Source: Gadus chalcogrammus (Eukaryota > Chordata > Actinopteri > Gadiformes > Gadidae). From it: DNA of 64,000 nt. The notes below the pieces were generated by a model. That model saw only the letters and a program-made list of their open reading frames with translations. It made no database searches and was not told the origin of the DNA. This document shows, piece by piece, positions 10,601 to 26,630 of the stretch. The stretch spans positions 6,925,783 to 6,989,782 of the forward strand of contig NC_079420.1 of NCBI RefSeq assembly GCF_026213295.1, in the 5' to 3' direction. Made by a program: the position numbers and the translations under genes. The number at the start of each line of letters is the position of its first letter. Position 1 is the stretch's first letter.

Positions 10601-13600
10601 GTTGTTTTTTTATTGGTCGTCATGAAAAAAACCTAGGGGGTAACACTGTTTCTTTTATTGGTCGTCGTGAAAAACATAAGAACGTGAAAAACATAAGGGG
10701 TAACACTATTGTCTTTGTCAAATAAAATATAAGGGGTAACACTGTCGTATTTTATTGGTCGACATGAAAAAAAACATATTTGAAAAAAAAAAAAAATTGT
10801 CCTTGACAAAAAAAATATAAGGGGTAACACTGTTGTTTTTTATTGGTCGTCATGAAAAAAAACATAAGGGGTAACTGTTGTTTTTTATTAGTCGTCATGA
10901 AAAAAAACATAAGGGGTAACACTGTTGTTTTTTATTGGTCGTCATGAAAAAAAACATGAGGGGTAACACTGTTGTTTTTTTATTGGTCGTCATGAATAAA
11001 AACATAAGGGGTAACACTGTTGTTTTTTATTGATCGTCATGAAAAAAAACATAAGGGGTAACACTGTTGTCTTTGTCAAATAAAATATAAGGGGTAACAC
11101 TGTCGTATTTTATTGGTCGTCATGAAAAAAAAAACATTTGAAGAAAAAAAAAAATTTGTCCTTGTCAAATAAAATATAAGGTGTAACACTGTTGTTTTTC
11201 ATCAGTCACCATGGGAAAAAAACATAAGGGGTAACACTGTTGTTTTTCTTTGGTCGTCATGAAAAAAACATAAGGGGTAACACTGTTGTTTTTTATTGGT
11301 CGTCATGAAAAAAAACATAAGAGGTAACACTGTTGTTTTTTATTGGTTGTCATAAAAAAACCCCACATTTTTTATTGGTCGTCATGAAAAAAAACATGAG
11401 GGGTAACACTCTTGTTTTTCTTTGGTCGTCATGAAAAAAACATAAGAGGTAACACTGTTGTTTTTTATTGGTTGTCATAAAAAAAATACATTTTTTATTG
11501 GTCGTCATGAAAAAAAACATAAGGGGTAACACTCTAGTTTTTTATTGGTCGTCATGAAAAAAACATGAGGGGTAACACTGTTGTTTTTCTTTGGTCGTCA
11601 TGAAAAAAACATAAGGGGTAACACTGTTGTTTTTTATTGGTCGTCATGAAAAAAAACATAAGGGGTAACACTGTTGTTTTTCATTGGTCGTCATGAAAAA
11701 AAGCATAAGGGGTAACACTGTTGTTTTTTATTGGTTGTCATGAAAAAAAAACACATTTTTTATTGGTCGTCATGAAAAAAAACATAAGGCGTAACACTGT
11801 TGTCTTTGTCAAAAAACATAAGGGGTAACACTGTTGTTTTTTATTGGTCGTCATGAAAAAAAAATACATTTTTTATTGGTCGTCATGAAAAAAAACATAA
11901 GGGGTAACACTGTTGTTTTTCTTTGGTCGTCATGAAAAAAACATAAGGGGTAACACTGTTGTTTTTCTTTGGTCGTCATGAAAAAAAAAAAAAAAAATGT
12001 ATTGGTCGTCATGAAAAAAAACATAAGGGGTAACACTGTTGTTTTTCTTTGGTCATCATAAAAAAAACATAAGGGGTAACACTGTTGTTTTTCTTTGGTC
12101 ATCATGAAAAAAACATAAGGGGTAACACTGTTGTTTTTTATTGGTCGTCATAAAAAAAATACATTTTTTATTGGTCGTCATGAAAAAAAACATAAGGGGT
12201 AACACTCTAGTTTTTTATTGGTCGTCATGAAAAAAAACATGAGGGGTAACACTGTTGTTTTTCTTTGGTCGTCATGAAAAAAACATAAGGGGTAACACTG
12301 TTGTTTTTTATTGGTCGTCATGAAAAAAAACATAAGGGGTAACACTGTTGTTTTTCATTGGTCGTCATGAAAAAAAGCATAAGGGGTAACACTGTTGTTT
12401 TTTATTGGTTGTCATGAAAAAAAAACACATTTTTTATTGGTCGTCATTAAAAAAAAACATAAGGCGTAACACTGTTGCCTTTGTCAAAAAACATAAGGGG
12501 TAACACTGTTGTTTTTTATTGGTCGTCATGAAAAAAAAATACATTTTTTATAGGTCGTCAGGAAAAAAAACATAAGGGGTAACACTGTTGTTTTTTTATT
12601 GGTCGTCATGAAAAAAACATAGGGGGTAACACTGTTGTTTTTTATTGGTCGTCGTGAAAAACATAAGAACGTGAAAAACATAAGGGGTAACACTATTGTC
12701 TTTGTCAAATAAAATATAAGGGGTAACACTGTCGTATTTTATTGGTCGACATGAAAAAAAACATATTTGAAAAAAAAAAAAAATTGTCCTTGACAAAAAA
12801 AATATAAGGGGTAACACTGTTGTTTTTTATTGGTCGTCATGAAAAAAAACATAAGGGGTAACTGTTGTTTTTTATTAGTCGTCATGAAAAAAAACATAAG
12901 GGGTAACACTGTTGTTTTTTATTGGTCGTCATGAAAAAAAACATGAGGGGTAACACTGTTGTTTTTTTATTGGTCGTCATGAATAAAAACATAAGGGGTA
13001 ACACTGTTGTTTTTTATTGATCGTCATGAAAAAAAACATAAGGGGTAACACTGTTGTCTTTGTCAAATAAAATATAAGGGGTAACACTGTCGTATTTTAT
13101 TGGTCGTCATGAAAAAAAAAACATTTGAAGAAAAAAAAAAATTTGTCCTTGTCAAATAAATATAAGGTGTAACACTGTTGTTTTTCATCAGTCACCATGG
13201 GAAAAAAACATAAGGGGTAACACTGTTGTTTTTCTTTGGTCGTCATGAAAAAAACATAAGGGGTAACACTGTTGTTTTTTATTGGTCGTCATGAAAAAAA
13301 ACATAAGAGGTAACACTGTTGTTTTTTATTGGTTGTCATAAAAAAACCCCACATTTTTTATTGGTCGTCATGAAAAAAAACATAAGGGGTAACACTGTAG
13401 TTTTTTATTGGTCGTCATGAAAAAAAACATGAGGGGTAACACTCTTGTTTTTCTTTGGTCGTCATGAAAAAAACATAAGAGGTAACACTGTTGTTTTTTA
13501 TTGGTTGTCATAAAAAAAATACATTTTTTATTGGTCGTCATGAAAAAAAACATAAGGGGTAACACTAGTTTTTTATTGGTCGTCATGAAAAAAAACATGA

Positions 13601-16049
13601 GGGGTAACACTGTTGTTTTTCTTTGGTCGTCATGAAAAAAACATAAGGGGTAACACTGTTGTTTTTTATTGGTCGTCATGAAAAAAAACATGAGGGGTAA
13701 CACTGTTGTTTTTTTATTGGTCGTCATGAATAAAAACATAAGGGGTAACACTGTTGTTTTTTATTGATCGTCATGAAAAAAAACATAAGGGGTAACACTG
13801 TTGTCTTTGTCAAATAAAATATAAGGGGTAACACTGTCGTATTTTATTGGTCGTCATGAAAAAAAAAACATTTGAAGAAAAAAAAAAATTTGTCCTTGTC
13901 AAATAAAATATAAGGTGTAACACTGTTGTTTTTCATCAGTCACCATGGGAAAAAAACATAAGGGGTAACACTGTTGTTTTTCTTTGGTCGTCATGAAAAA
14001 AACATAAGGGGTAACACTGTTGTTTTTTATTGGTCGTCATGAAAAAAAACATAAGAGGTAACACTGTTGTTTTTTATTGGTTGTCATAAAAAAACCCCAC
14101 ATTTTTTATTGGTCGTCATGAAAAAAAACATAAGGGGTAACACTGTAGTTTTTTATTGGTCGTCATGAAAAAAAACATGAGGGGTAACACTCTTGTTTTT
14201 CTTTGGTCGTCATGAAAAAAACATAAGAGGTAACACTGTTGTTTTTTATTGGTTGTCATAAAAAAAATACATTTTTTATTGGTCGTCATGAAAAAAAACA
14301 TAAGGGGTAACACTAGTTTTTTATTGGTCGTCATGAAAAAAAACATGAGGGGTAACACTGTTGTTTTTCTTTGGTCGTCATGAAAAAAACATAAGGGGTA
14401 ACACTGTTGTTTTTTATTGGTCGTCATGAAAAAAAACATAAGGGGTAACACTGTTGTTTTTCATTGGTCGTCATGAAAAAAAGCATAAGGGGTAACACTG
14501 TTGTTTTTTATTGGTTGTCATGAAAAAAAACATAAGGGGTAACACTGTTGTCTTTGTCATAAAACATAAGGGGTAACACTGTTGTTTTTTATTGGTCGTT
14601 ATGAAAAAAAACATAAGGGGTAACACTGTTGTTTTTCATTGGTCGTCATGAAAAAAAGCATAAGGGGTAACACTGTTGTTTTTTATTGGTTGTCATGAAA
14701 AAAAACCACATTTTTTATTGGTCGTCATGAAAAAAAACATAAGGGGTAACACTGTAGTCCTTGTCAAAAAACATAAGGGGTAACACTGTTGTTTTTTATT
14801 GGTCGTCATGAAAAAAAAATACATTTTTTATTGGTCGTCATGAAAAAAAACATAAGGGGTAACACTGTTGTTTTTCTTTGGTCGTCATGAAAAAAACATA
14901 AGGGGTAACACTGTTGTTTTTCTTTGGTCGTCATGAAAAAAAAAAAAAAATGTATTGGTCGTCATGAAAAAAAACATAAGGGGTAACACTGTTGTTTTTC
15001 TTTGGTCGTCATAAAAAAAACATAAGGGGTAACACTGCTGTTTTTCTTTGGTCGTCATGAAAAAAACATAAGGGGTAACACTGTTGTTTTTTATTGGTCG
15101 TCATGAAAAAAAACATAAGGGGTAACACTGTTGTTTTTTATTGGTCGTCATGAAAAAACATAAGGGGTAACACTGTTGTTTTTCTTTGGTCGTCATGAAA
15201 AAAACATAAGGGGTAACACTGTTGTTTTTTATTGATCGTCATGAAAAAAAACATAAGGGGTAACACTGTTGTTTTTTATTGGTTGTCATGAAAAAAAACA
15301 TAAGGGGTAACACTGTTGTCTTTGTCATAAAACATAAGGGGTAACACTGTTGTTTTTTATTGGGCGTTATGAAAAAAAAATACATTTTTTATTGGTCGTC
15401 ATGAAAAAAAACATAAGGGGTAACACTTTTGTTTTTTATTGGTCGTCATGAAAAAAAACATGAGGGGTAACACTGTAGTTTTTCTTTGGTCGTCATGATA
15501 AAAACGTAAGGGGTAACACTGTCGTTTTTTATTTTTCTTCCTGAAAAAAAACATAAGGGGTAACACTGTCGATATTTATCAATTAAAACAAAGGGGGTAA
15601 CACTGTCGTTTTTATCAAATGAAACATCAGGGGTGACACTGTTGTTTTTCTTTAGTCGTCATGAAAAAAACCATAAGGGGTAACACTGTTGTTTTTTATT
15701 AGTCGTCATGAAAAAAAACATAAGGGGTAACACTGTTGTTTTTTATTGGTCGTCATGAAAAAAAAAAAAGGGGGTAACGCTGTTGTTTTTGTCAAATAAA
15801 ATATAAGGGGTAACACTGTCGTATTTTATTAGTCGTCATGAAAAAAAACATTTGAAAAAAATAAATAAATTTCCTTGTCAAATTAAATATAAAGGGTAAC
15901 ACTGTTGTTTTTCATCTGTCATCATGGGAAAAAAACATAAGGGATAACACTGTTGTTTTTATCAAATGAAACGTAAAGGGTAATACTGTCGTTTTATATC
16001 TGTCGTCATGAAAAACCCATAAGGGGTAACACTATCGAAATGTATCGAC
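4677..16049. repeat. 11.4-kb satellite array of ~47-bp monomers with higher-order structure
   Basis: Head-to-tail units each contain GGGGTAACACTGTTG, a T-run, ATTGGTCGTCATGA and an A-run. Typical length is about 46-48 bp, with a shorter ~35-bp variant (CTTTGTCAAATAAAATATA type). By length this is roughly 230 units. Variants recur with long periods. The variant with GTCGAC occurs at 6593, 7769, 8945, 10758 and 12745 (spacings 1176, 1176, 1813, 1987). The variant CATTTGAAG occurs at 9321, 11135, 13122 and 13869 (1814, 1987, 747). Many short minus-strand frames rich in Phe, Met and Thr-Thr-Asn-Lys arise here and are not genes. Confidence 0.97.
5621..5940 (+). mobile_element. tRNA-like (SINE-type) island inside the satellite
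   Basis: A ~320-bp non-satellite island. It holds an exact RNA polymerase III A box (TGGTGCAGTGG, 5711-5721) and B box (GGTTCAAGTCC, 5753-5763), 42 nt apart start to start. About 147 nt on is a second, weaker pair: TGGTGCATTGA at 5858-5868 and GGTTCAGATCC at 5901-5911, 43 nt apart. Spacing and sequence fit tRNA heads of SINEs. No complete cloverleaf or oligo-A tail was established, so a dimeric tRNA-derived SINE is the best reading, not a functional tRNA gene. Confidence 0.6.
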
Positions 16050-16051
16050 CA

Positions 16052-16633
16052 ATTGCTTCCTTCATTTGCCATAAAATCACAAAGGAAGCAAATCACCAGT
16101 ATTCTCCTCCACTGCATTGCTGTATTGATAACCATAACAAGGACTACTGCTATCTCTACTTTTTTATACTCATGTAGTGACAAGGTTTTCTGCAGCCAGC
16201 CAACAAAATAAAGTTCTTACTCCCTAAGACCTGAAGAGGTCCCTGTTGCCCTCAGTATCTTTATTCCATACAGAATGATACACCTGGAAACAGATTGAAC
16301 CCGTAAAATATTGCCTGTGTTATCCAATCAACCGACAGTAAAGACGCTGTAGGTAATATCTCTGAGCATTTGAAAACTATTTAAATCCATGCTGCATTGA
16401 TCCATAACCTGTTGTTGACAAGGTTAACTGTCATCCATCCACCCTCTGAAAGCTCTTCCAACTTTTTCCGACTATGGTAGGTTCTGCCTCCTTCAGTCGC
16501 TTCTATAAGACATCTTGGCTATAGTAGATACATTCAACATTTATAGATGGCTTTCTTAAACCTCTTCCACTCCATGGACATTAACTCATAAAAAATGTAA
16601 ATAATTATGGGAAAGGCAATGGGTGTGGTTACG
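16052..16633. repeat. Segment A, copy 2 (direct repeat of 66-668)
   Basis: Begins within a few bases of the last satellite unit and repeats 66-668 in the same orientation, again ending in GGTTACGCAC and a CA tract. Identity looks about 90-95% by eye. Small differences include a missing 5-9 bp near the start. Beyond the CA tract the two copies have different flanks. Confidence 0.85.
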
Positions 16634-16880
<247 letters not shown>

Positions 16881-16995
16881 TTATTCCCCGTCTTGTCTCG
16901 CCCTTCTTATAAAAATAATGGTAGAAAGTTTTAAGTGGCATACTCTGGGTTTTGCAGTGAATGCTGATTCTGTCTCAGAGTATTCCTGTCTGGGC

Positions 16996-17164
<169 letters not shown>

Positions 17165-18809
17165 CACGCACGCCGGGCTGTGTGTGTTTGTGTGTGCATA
17201 AATGTATATCTTGTATTATTAGACAGCCAACGTCACATGCACAGAAAGACAAGAAGACAGACGGACAGACGGATAGACGGATGGACGGACTGACTCACTC
17301 CCTGTCAGCATGGATGCTGTTGAGAGGGTCTGCTGTTGTACTGTGCTGGTCTGCCGCCCGCGGCTAGTGGCTCTTGGGCCCCCCAGACAAAGACAGGAGC
17401 ACCGCAACACAATGAGCGTGACAGCCCATCACCTCCCTACAGTGCCCCAGTAGAACACCCCGGGGCCTGTGTTGGCCTGGAGGAGGATTCGGAGTGTTGT
17501 ACAATGGACGGCACTCCAGTTCACACACATTCATAAGTATGATCTGCAGTCACTTTGACCCTCAGTGCTACATTTGTAGTGTAGTGAATTCGAAACGCAT
17601 GCATTTATGCACAGCCGGAATGAAGAAATGGGCGAACAGGCTCAGTGCTATCAGTTTGAGTGTGAGTTAAAAGCATGGAGATACTGGTGTCTTCTTGGAT
17701 ATATCCAATATTAATCTTGAATTATGAATAGAGTAAGCCATGTGGCCAATCCAGACCCAAATCTGAAATCTAAGGACAATAATGAATTGCTTAGTTTATA
17801 ATATAAAATATATTAACACATCCACACACTAAGGGGGGACTCACAAGGTACTATTACACCAGGGTGATCAAAATTATATTTATTTTTCACATTTTGTTTT
17901 ATCACTCAGTATGGGGGAGGAAGACTAGGACGGAGCACAGCCCAGCTGCCCGTGACACATTTATTGGCACAAGGTATGGTTTCATTTCTGCTCCTTTTTG
18001 AGGAGAAGGCTGTCTGTCACTCGCCATAAGGAGAAGCTTTCGCTCAAATTAAACGGTGCGTAGGACTGAGTTGGCAGTGTGTTGTTTCCTGAGTAACAAA
18101 ATCATCCCTGGTATACAACGTTATCTATCGCCTCTGTGCTTAGTGTGACTGCTGAGAGTGAAGTCGGATCGTTTGCCTTGAGTTAAACGCTTCTCTGCTT
18201 CCTCTGTCTACAACATTGTGATGCCCCTGCTTTATGTCGATTTAGCTCTGCCGGTTCATGCAAAGTGCACGGTGAGAATGAAGCATTACAGGTGTTTTCT
18301 GTGACTTGTGCTTTGTTCCGCCACAAGCCAAATAAAAGAAATAGATTGTGCTTGACAACAAGGAGGTTCCTGGCTGCAAAGAGACTCCACGTACGTCTCA
18401 AAAGAGAAGACAGAGATGAAGAATGCTAACAGACATCAGGCCTGTTTTACAGGTAATTCAGTACCAAGCATATTTATTGATTTGAAGCCACGCTACATGA
18501 CCAACGGCCTCCAATGCCGCAATGAAATAAAACAAGATTTGTTCTACAGTTTAGATGATATTGTGCTCTCTCATTCCCCCCACCCCCCCCATCAGTGGAC
18601 TCCATTACACTAAGAGGGGCTCTTACAGAGGCACCAGGGGCCACACAGAAAGCCCAGGTGATGCTTCAGTGAATAATCTTTTAGCCATAGCCAAAACAAA
18701 TCACTTTGTTGTTGTACAAGCTCTCTGCCCCATCTTTACACCTCTCTCATGTTTTACCCTCTTCAGGGGGCCCTCTGCCGACAAAGATGCTATACCCTGC
18801 AAGGAACTA
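17165..18809. other. Gene-free stretch
   Basis: No coding region, RNA gene or mobile element recognised. It contains a small GACAGACGGATA-type tandem at about 17245-17290 and a C-run at about 18577. Short open frames here lack domain features. Confidence 0.6.
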
Positions 18810-20723
<1,914 letters not shown>

Positions 20724-21731
20724 GCATTCACAAACACACACCCTCAGGTTCAGTGTTCCCAGTGCATACCACAGACCTCTTCGATGTGGACGGATGAAAC
20801 TCATTCTGGCAGCCATCATGGTCCTAGTGCTACTGCCTGTCTAGAATGGTAGCTTTGCATTAGCAGTCACTTTGGCCAATGCAACTTACAGGAATTTTAG
20901 ATGCATGCGACTAAGAAGCGAGTGGGGATGGTGCATCCTACTCAAGAATGCTTACAGGTATGCAGACATTGGGGGCTTGAGTTAAGAGCCTTTCAGCTGA
21001 GACTGAAGCATCCTAACCACTACCAGTATATCCTGGTCCTCTTGGCTAGCTGGTGGCACTGCGGTCTGGTTGGGTTTTTGTTGGCAGCTTAATGTTGTGT
21101 GATGAGAGAAGGGATGTCCTCCTGCAAGCGTATCTCTAGACTGGACCGTGGCGCTGTCACATTCCTTCAGGGACTACAAAAGACAGCAGCATTTAGGTCT
21201 GTCTCTGCTCACAAAAGGACTGTTGTTTCTCTCTTCCAAGACAAACCCCCTCCGGCTTTGGAACAGCTGCCAAGGCGTTGGGATGAGATGTTTGTTCTGG
21301 GCTCTGTTGATATGTTCTGGTCGGAAAGTGGTCCTATGTCCTTCCCTTCCTGGACTCAAGGAGCACCAGTACATTTCCCCTTCAACCGAAGCGTGAGGTG
21401 GGAATGAAAGGCATGAGAATAAGGAGGCATTGAAAGTGATTGAGAGACCATTTTGGTGGGGAAAAGGAGGTATAGAAAAATTATGATGATGAAGAGAATA
21501 ATAATTTCAGAAAAAGAGGTTTCGGAAATGATAGAGACACCTCCCCATAATTATTCTATACCTAATCTTCTCGATTTTTTTAAATAAATTTGAGAAAAAG
21601 GAGGCATAGAAAAATGATGGAGAGACACCTCCATCATAAAGTTTTGGTCACAACAATCCAAAGAACCTTTCAGAAATGGACTCACTCTGGCAACGTCTCC
21701 TGTGCTTGGAAAGTTTGTGGGTTGGGTTTGT

Positions 21732-21813
21732 CTTAAAAGGGACTATGTGCAGGACTTGTCTGTCTCAAGTTAAAAAATGTGCGCATACAAATCCTGCACA
21801 TAGTCCCTTTAAG
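21732..21813. repeat. Inverted repeat: 22-bp arms, 37-nt loop
   Basis: Left arm 21732-21754 and right arm 21792-21813 pair around GGGACTATGTGCAGGA, with one extra A in the left arm. RNA from either strand would fold into a near-perfect hairpin. It could be a tiny MITE remnant or a hairpin RNA; no flanking duplication was found. Confidence 0.75.
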
Positions 21814-22219
21814 TCAAGCAACTCTTTTGAGAAAGGGGGCGATGTTGAATGGCCGTGGGTTTGATTGGGTTCGGTTTGCTTCGTACTCATCTAATGCTTG
21901 GTGGTCCCAGCAGAGGACTGTAAGAGAGGAGCGATCCAACGTGAGAATACTTTCCATGGGTACGGAATTGATCCCTATTCCTGGGTACAAGCTTTCTCCG
22001 AGATCAAAAGACTTGCGTTCTCCGAGCTGCCCCGGAGCACACTGATTAAACACATTTTGCAAGTATTTCCTTTTCCATTTGCAGGAGCTGGCAGGGCAAA
22101 CATAAGTTGTTTCATTTCATTATGCCTCTCAACCTCATTACTGTGTTAAACAGCACCATCTAAATGACTTCATTAGGCCGCTAGTGTGACGTGTGTGTAT
22201 TTGCACACGTGGCTACGCG

Positions 22220-22243
22220 TGCACACACACACACACACACACA

Positions 22244-22303
<60 letters not shown>

Positions 22304-22326
22304 CACACACAAATACACACACACAG
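22220..22326. repeat. (CA)n with internal (ACGC)n tract
   Basis: CA at both ends with about twelve ACGC repeats at 22242-22292. Alternating purine-pyrimidine with CG steps, so a candidate Z-DNA former. Confidence 0.95.
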
Positions 22327-23857
22327 ACACACGCAAGCATGCTATTCGCCGCTTACCCTTTGGCATTGGCTCGCTCATCCCGGCACGTTTACAATGCGTT
22401 TCCATTGGCCCCGAGGCGGCAGGATGCCAAGTGAATCTCAAGTCTTACAAGGAAGAGGATGGGCATTGTTTGAGCTGTGGCAGATACCAGCTTTTCTTCC
22501 TTAATCCCTGCTGGCTGGCCTGAAACTGCAGCCGTGTAAACGAGAGCAGTCGCGAGCGCAAGGGGCCCTGACAAAAGATGACATTGGGATGTGCGTTTTA
22601 GGCAGTGCTGCTCAGGGGGATTCCATTATGTGGGCTGTCACACAGGGTTAGGCGAAACAGTAAACACTTTCATGTGTGGATTACCGTTTACCCACCGGAG
22701 ATAATAGATATTTGCCCGGGCTAATCCGTTTCTCCATTGAGTCCTTTTTCCACTTTAATAACTTCTTGCGAGCAAGCAAATTTTTAATAAGTGCAAGAAT
22801 GCTGACGTCTATGAAGATGGAACAAAGGGCTATGCTTGACTCAGAAAAGCTGCTTATTGTAGTTTTCGATATAAATACGGTTAATAATATGGGTTTTGAT
22901 TTTTGTAGTTTTACCAACATATCTTTAGATCTAGGGATGATATGATGAACGATAAATTTGCTTGTTTTTTGAGTGCTTTTGTTTATTATTATTATTGTAA
23001 AAGTAGATTCTGTGGAGGCATCCAACTCCACCTGACACAGAGTTTCGTTGTATATTAAACTCTTGAAGTTATTTCTTAGCACGAAGTACACAACATTTCT
23101 TCTCGGGCTGCTCACTACTAAATTACCACTCGGATCAGAACCTCAGCCCTACATGAGGGTCTACCATGGACATAAAAAGAAAGGACCACGGACTGAAAAA
23201 TGTCCGCCCATCAATTCCTATGGAAACTGCTCAGTGGCGCAGGCATGGGGTCGACTCTCCTCTGCTGCTCTTCGGCTTCCTCTTCCTCTTCCTGTTCCTC
23301 CAGTTACTTTCCAAAATAAAGGTTGCTGCACCTTTTCAGTGCTACATAATCAAAAGTGTCAGTGTGATACGGTGTTTCCTAAATAGTAACTTTATTTGTT
23401 ATCGCTTTATAGCCCCGGATCTAATTTGATTAGCCCCGAATCTTTTTTGTTAAAAAAAGAAAAAAAATATATATAATTATTATTATTATTTATTTTTTTT
23501 GCTGCATGCAGAGCCTGTGCTATATCCACACGTTGCACATGCCCCCATTTGTTAGGACTCTTGCGTAGCTTACTGCTAGGAATTTCTGTTCTGCTGCTCA
23601 AGATTTTAAGCCATGTATTTATGAACTTGCATTGAAGAAAATATATCAGTTTTTTGTGGTCTGTAAATAGGCCAATCTATGAGGCTAAATAGCATGCCAA
23701 TATTGATGACTGATTGTGTCAAGTGTCTAAGGATGAATGCTATCATGATTTGTTTCCAACTTTTGCCTTAAGTTACAATTTAGCTAACTAACTAGCTGCT
23801 GCCCTTTTCAATTCCAATGCTGGCTGTCATTTCATTACCAATGTTAAGTGTCATAAA
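22327..23857. other. Gene-free stretch
   Basis: No coding region recognised; the longest open frame here (144 codons, minus strand, 22681-23115) has no recognisable domain. AT-rich low-complexity sequence lies at 23445-23500. Confidence 0.55.
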
Positions 23858-25325
<1,468 letters not shown>

Positions 25326-25333
25326 GTCATAAA

Positions 25334-26630
25334 TAGTTAACACGGGTGCTGATTCATGATTCTCTAAAAAAGAAATACCCAAAACATGTGATATGTTTTC
25401 AATTTGCAGAAAGTTTTGAAAAATGCAGGATGCCTGAGAGCCTTACTGCATTATATTCCATAATAGTTAATTCTTTAGGAACACTGAATGTTGTCTTTTC
25501 CTTCACAGAAAAAAAAAATATTTCCACTATAAAATGATGCAGAAAAGGCACAGATAGATGAATAAAAATCCACCAGAATGCAGGAAATTAAGTGTTTGAC
25601 GCTCAAACATTTCTGGGGGAGCACCCCCATACCCCCCACCTATAATTTGTCCCCCAAAATGTTGAAATGAAACCTAGCCTATATGACCCTGTACGCAGGT
25701 TGTATACAATATATCCATAGATATGTTGTTTTTACTTTTTGGATTAAAAAGAAAGCATGTCAGCAAACTCAATGTCGGCCCTTAGTATGATTATCATTTC
25801 ATCATAGAGTGGCCCTTTGTGAAAATGAGTTTGACACACCTGATATAGGTAATGTAAGGTCTGTCTCACTTGTATTAATTTTACTCTGAAATAACTTGAA
25901 TGGAACTTTAGATGTCTGGGGATAAGCAGCAGTCAGGTAGCTATTCAAAGCTGTAATTACCTGCCTATTTTTTTTATTTAGGTAAAGCATTATGAAAAGA
26001 AATGCATGCGCAATAAAGTATACAACAAAATTTGCAGCACGCGCACTGTCCTATTCCCTCTTGGGCTAAGCCCCGGATGTTTCAGAAACCTAGAAACGCC
26101 CCGCCTAAGCACAAGGTAACTGCCAAACTCTCAAATCCTTCAAAGTAAACAGTGCATGAAACAATACAGAAATCGAGATAAAAAGTGATTATGCAAAGTA
26201 TATTACAAAATGTATGCGACTTCACAGTTAGCTCTAGCTAGCCTACGAGCAGGTCTTTGCACTTCACAAACGCAACATTCAATCTATCCCCTAAACACTC
26301 TCGACACTCTTAACATGACACCAACTCACCACAGTCAAGCCTACAAGGTTTATACATTAACAACGTACCTGAAAAGGGGGAGAAATTATTACTAGTGTGA
26401 TACAGTGTTTTCTCAGGAAGTTACCGCGATTTTCCCAGGTACGTAGGGGAAGACAGAAGCAATATACCCAAATAATAATCACAGATAAACTGTTACCAAT
26501 AATAATTACAGTAACAGATCAACAATTACTTAATAATAATCACAGATAAACATTTACCCAATAATATAGCAAACAATGCAACTTGATAATTATCAAATCA
26601 TCTGTTGACATAAATGCTGAAGCTGATTCC
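25334..26630. other. Gene-free stretch 3' of the intact receptor
   Basis: No coding region recognised. 25612-25645 has a C-rich/G-rich inverted patch (GGGGGAGCACCCCC) resembling internal pieces of fish DNA transposons. 26470-26570 holds an imperfect repetition of AATAATAATCACAGATAAA downstream of the receptor stop. A minus-strand AATAAA that could serve as a distal polyadenylation signal lies near 25973. Confidence 0.45.

Noticed and set aside
6444..14451. Many minus-strand frames of 60-127 codons with Met-Leu-Pro-Leu-Met-Phe-type repeats
   Set aside because: They follow the satellite monomer; the ~47-bp period is not a multiple of three, so frames break and restart with the repeat.
4677..16049. 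CRISPR-like regular repeat array
   Set aside because: Units are head-to-tail without unique spacers, far too many and variable, and the context is a vertebrate chromosome.
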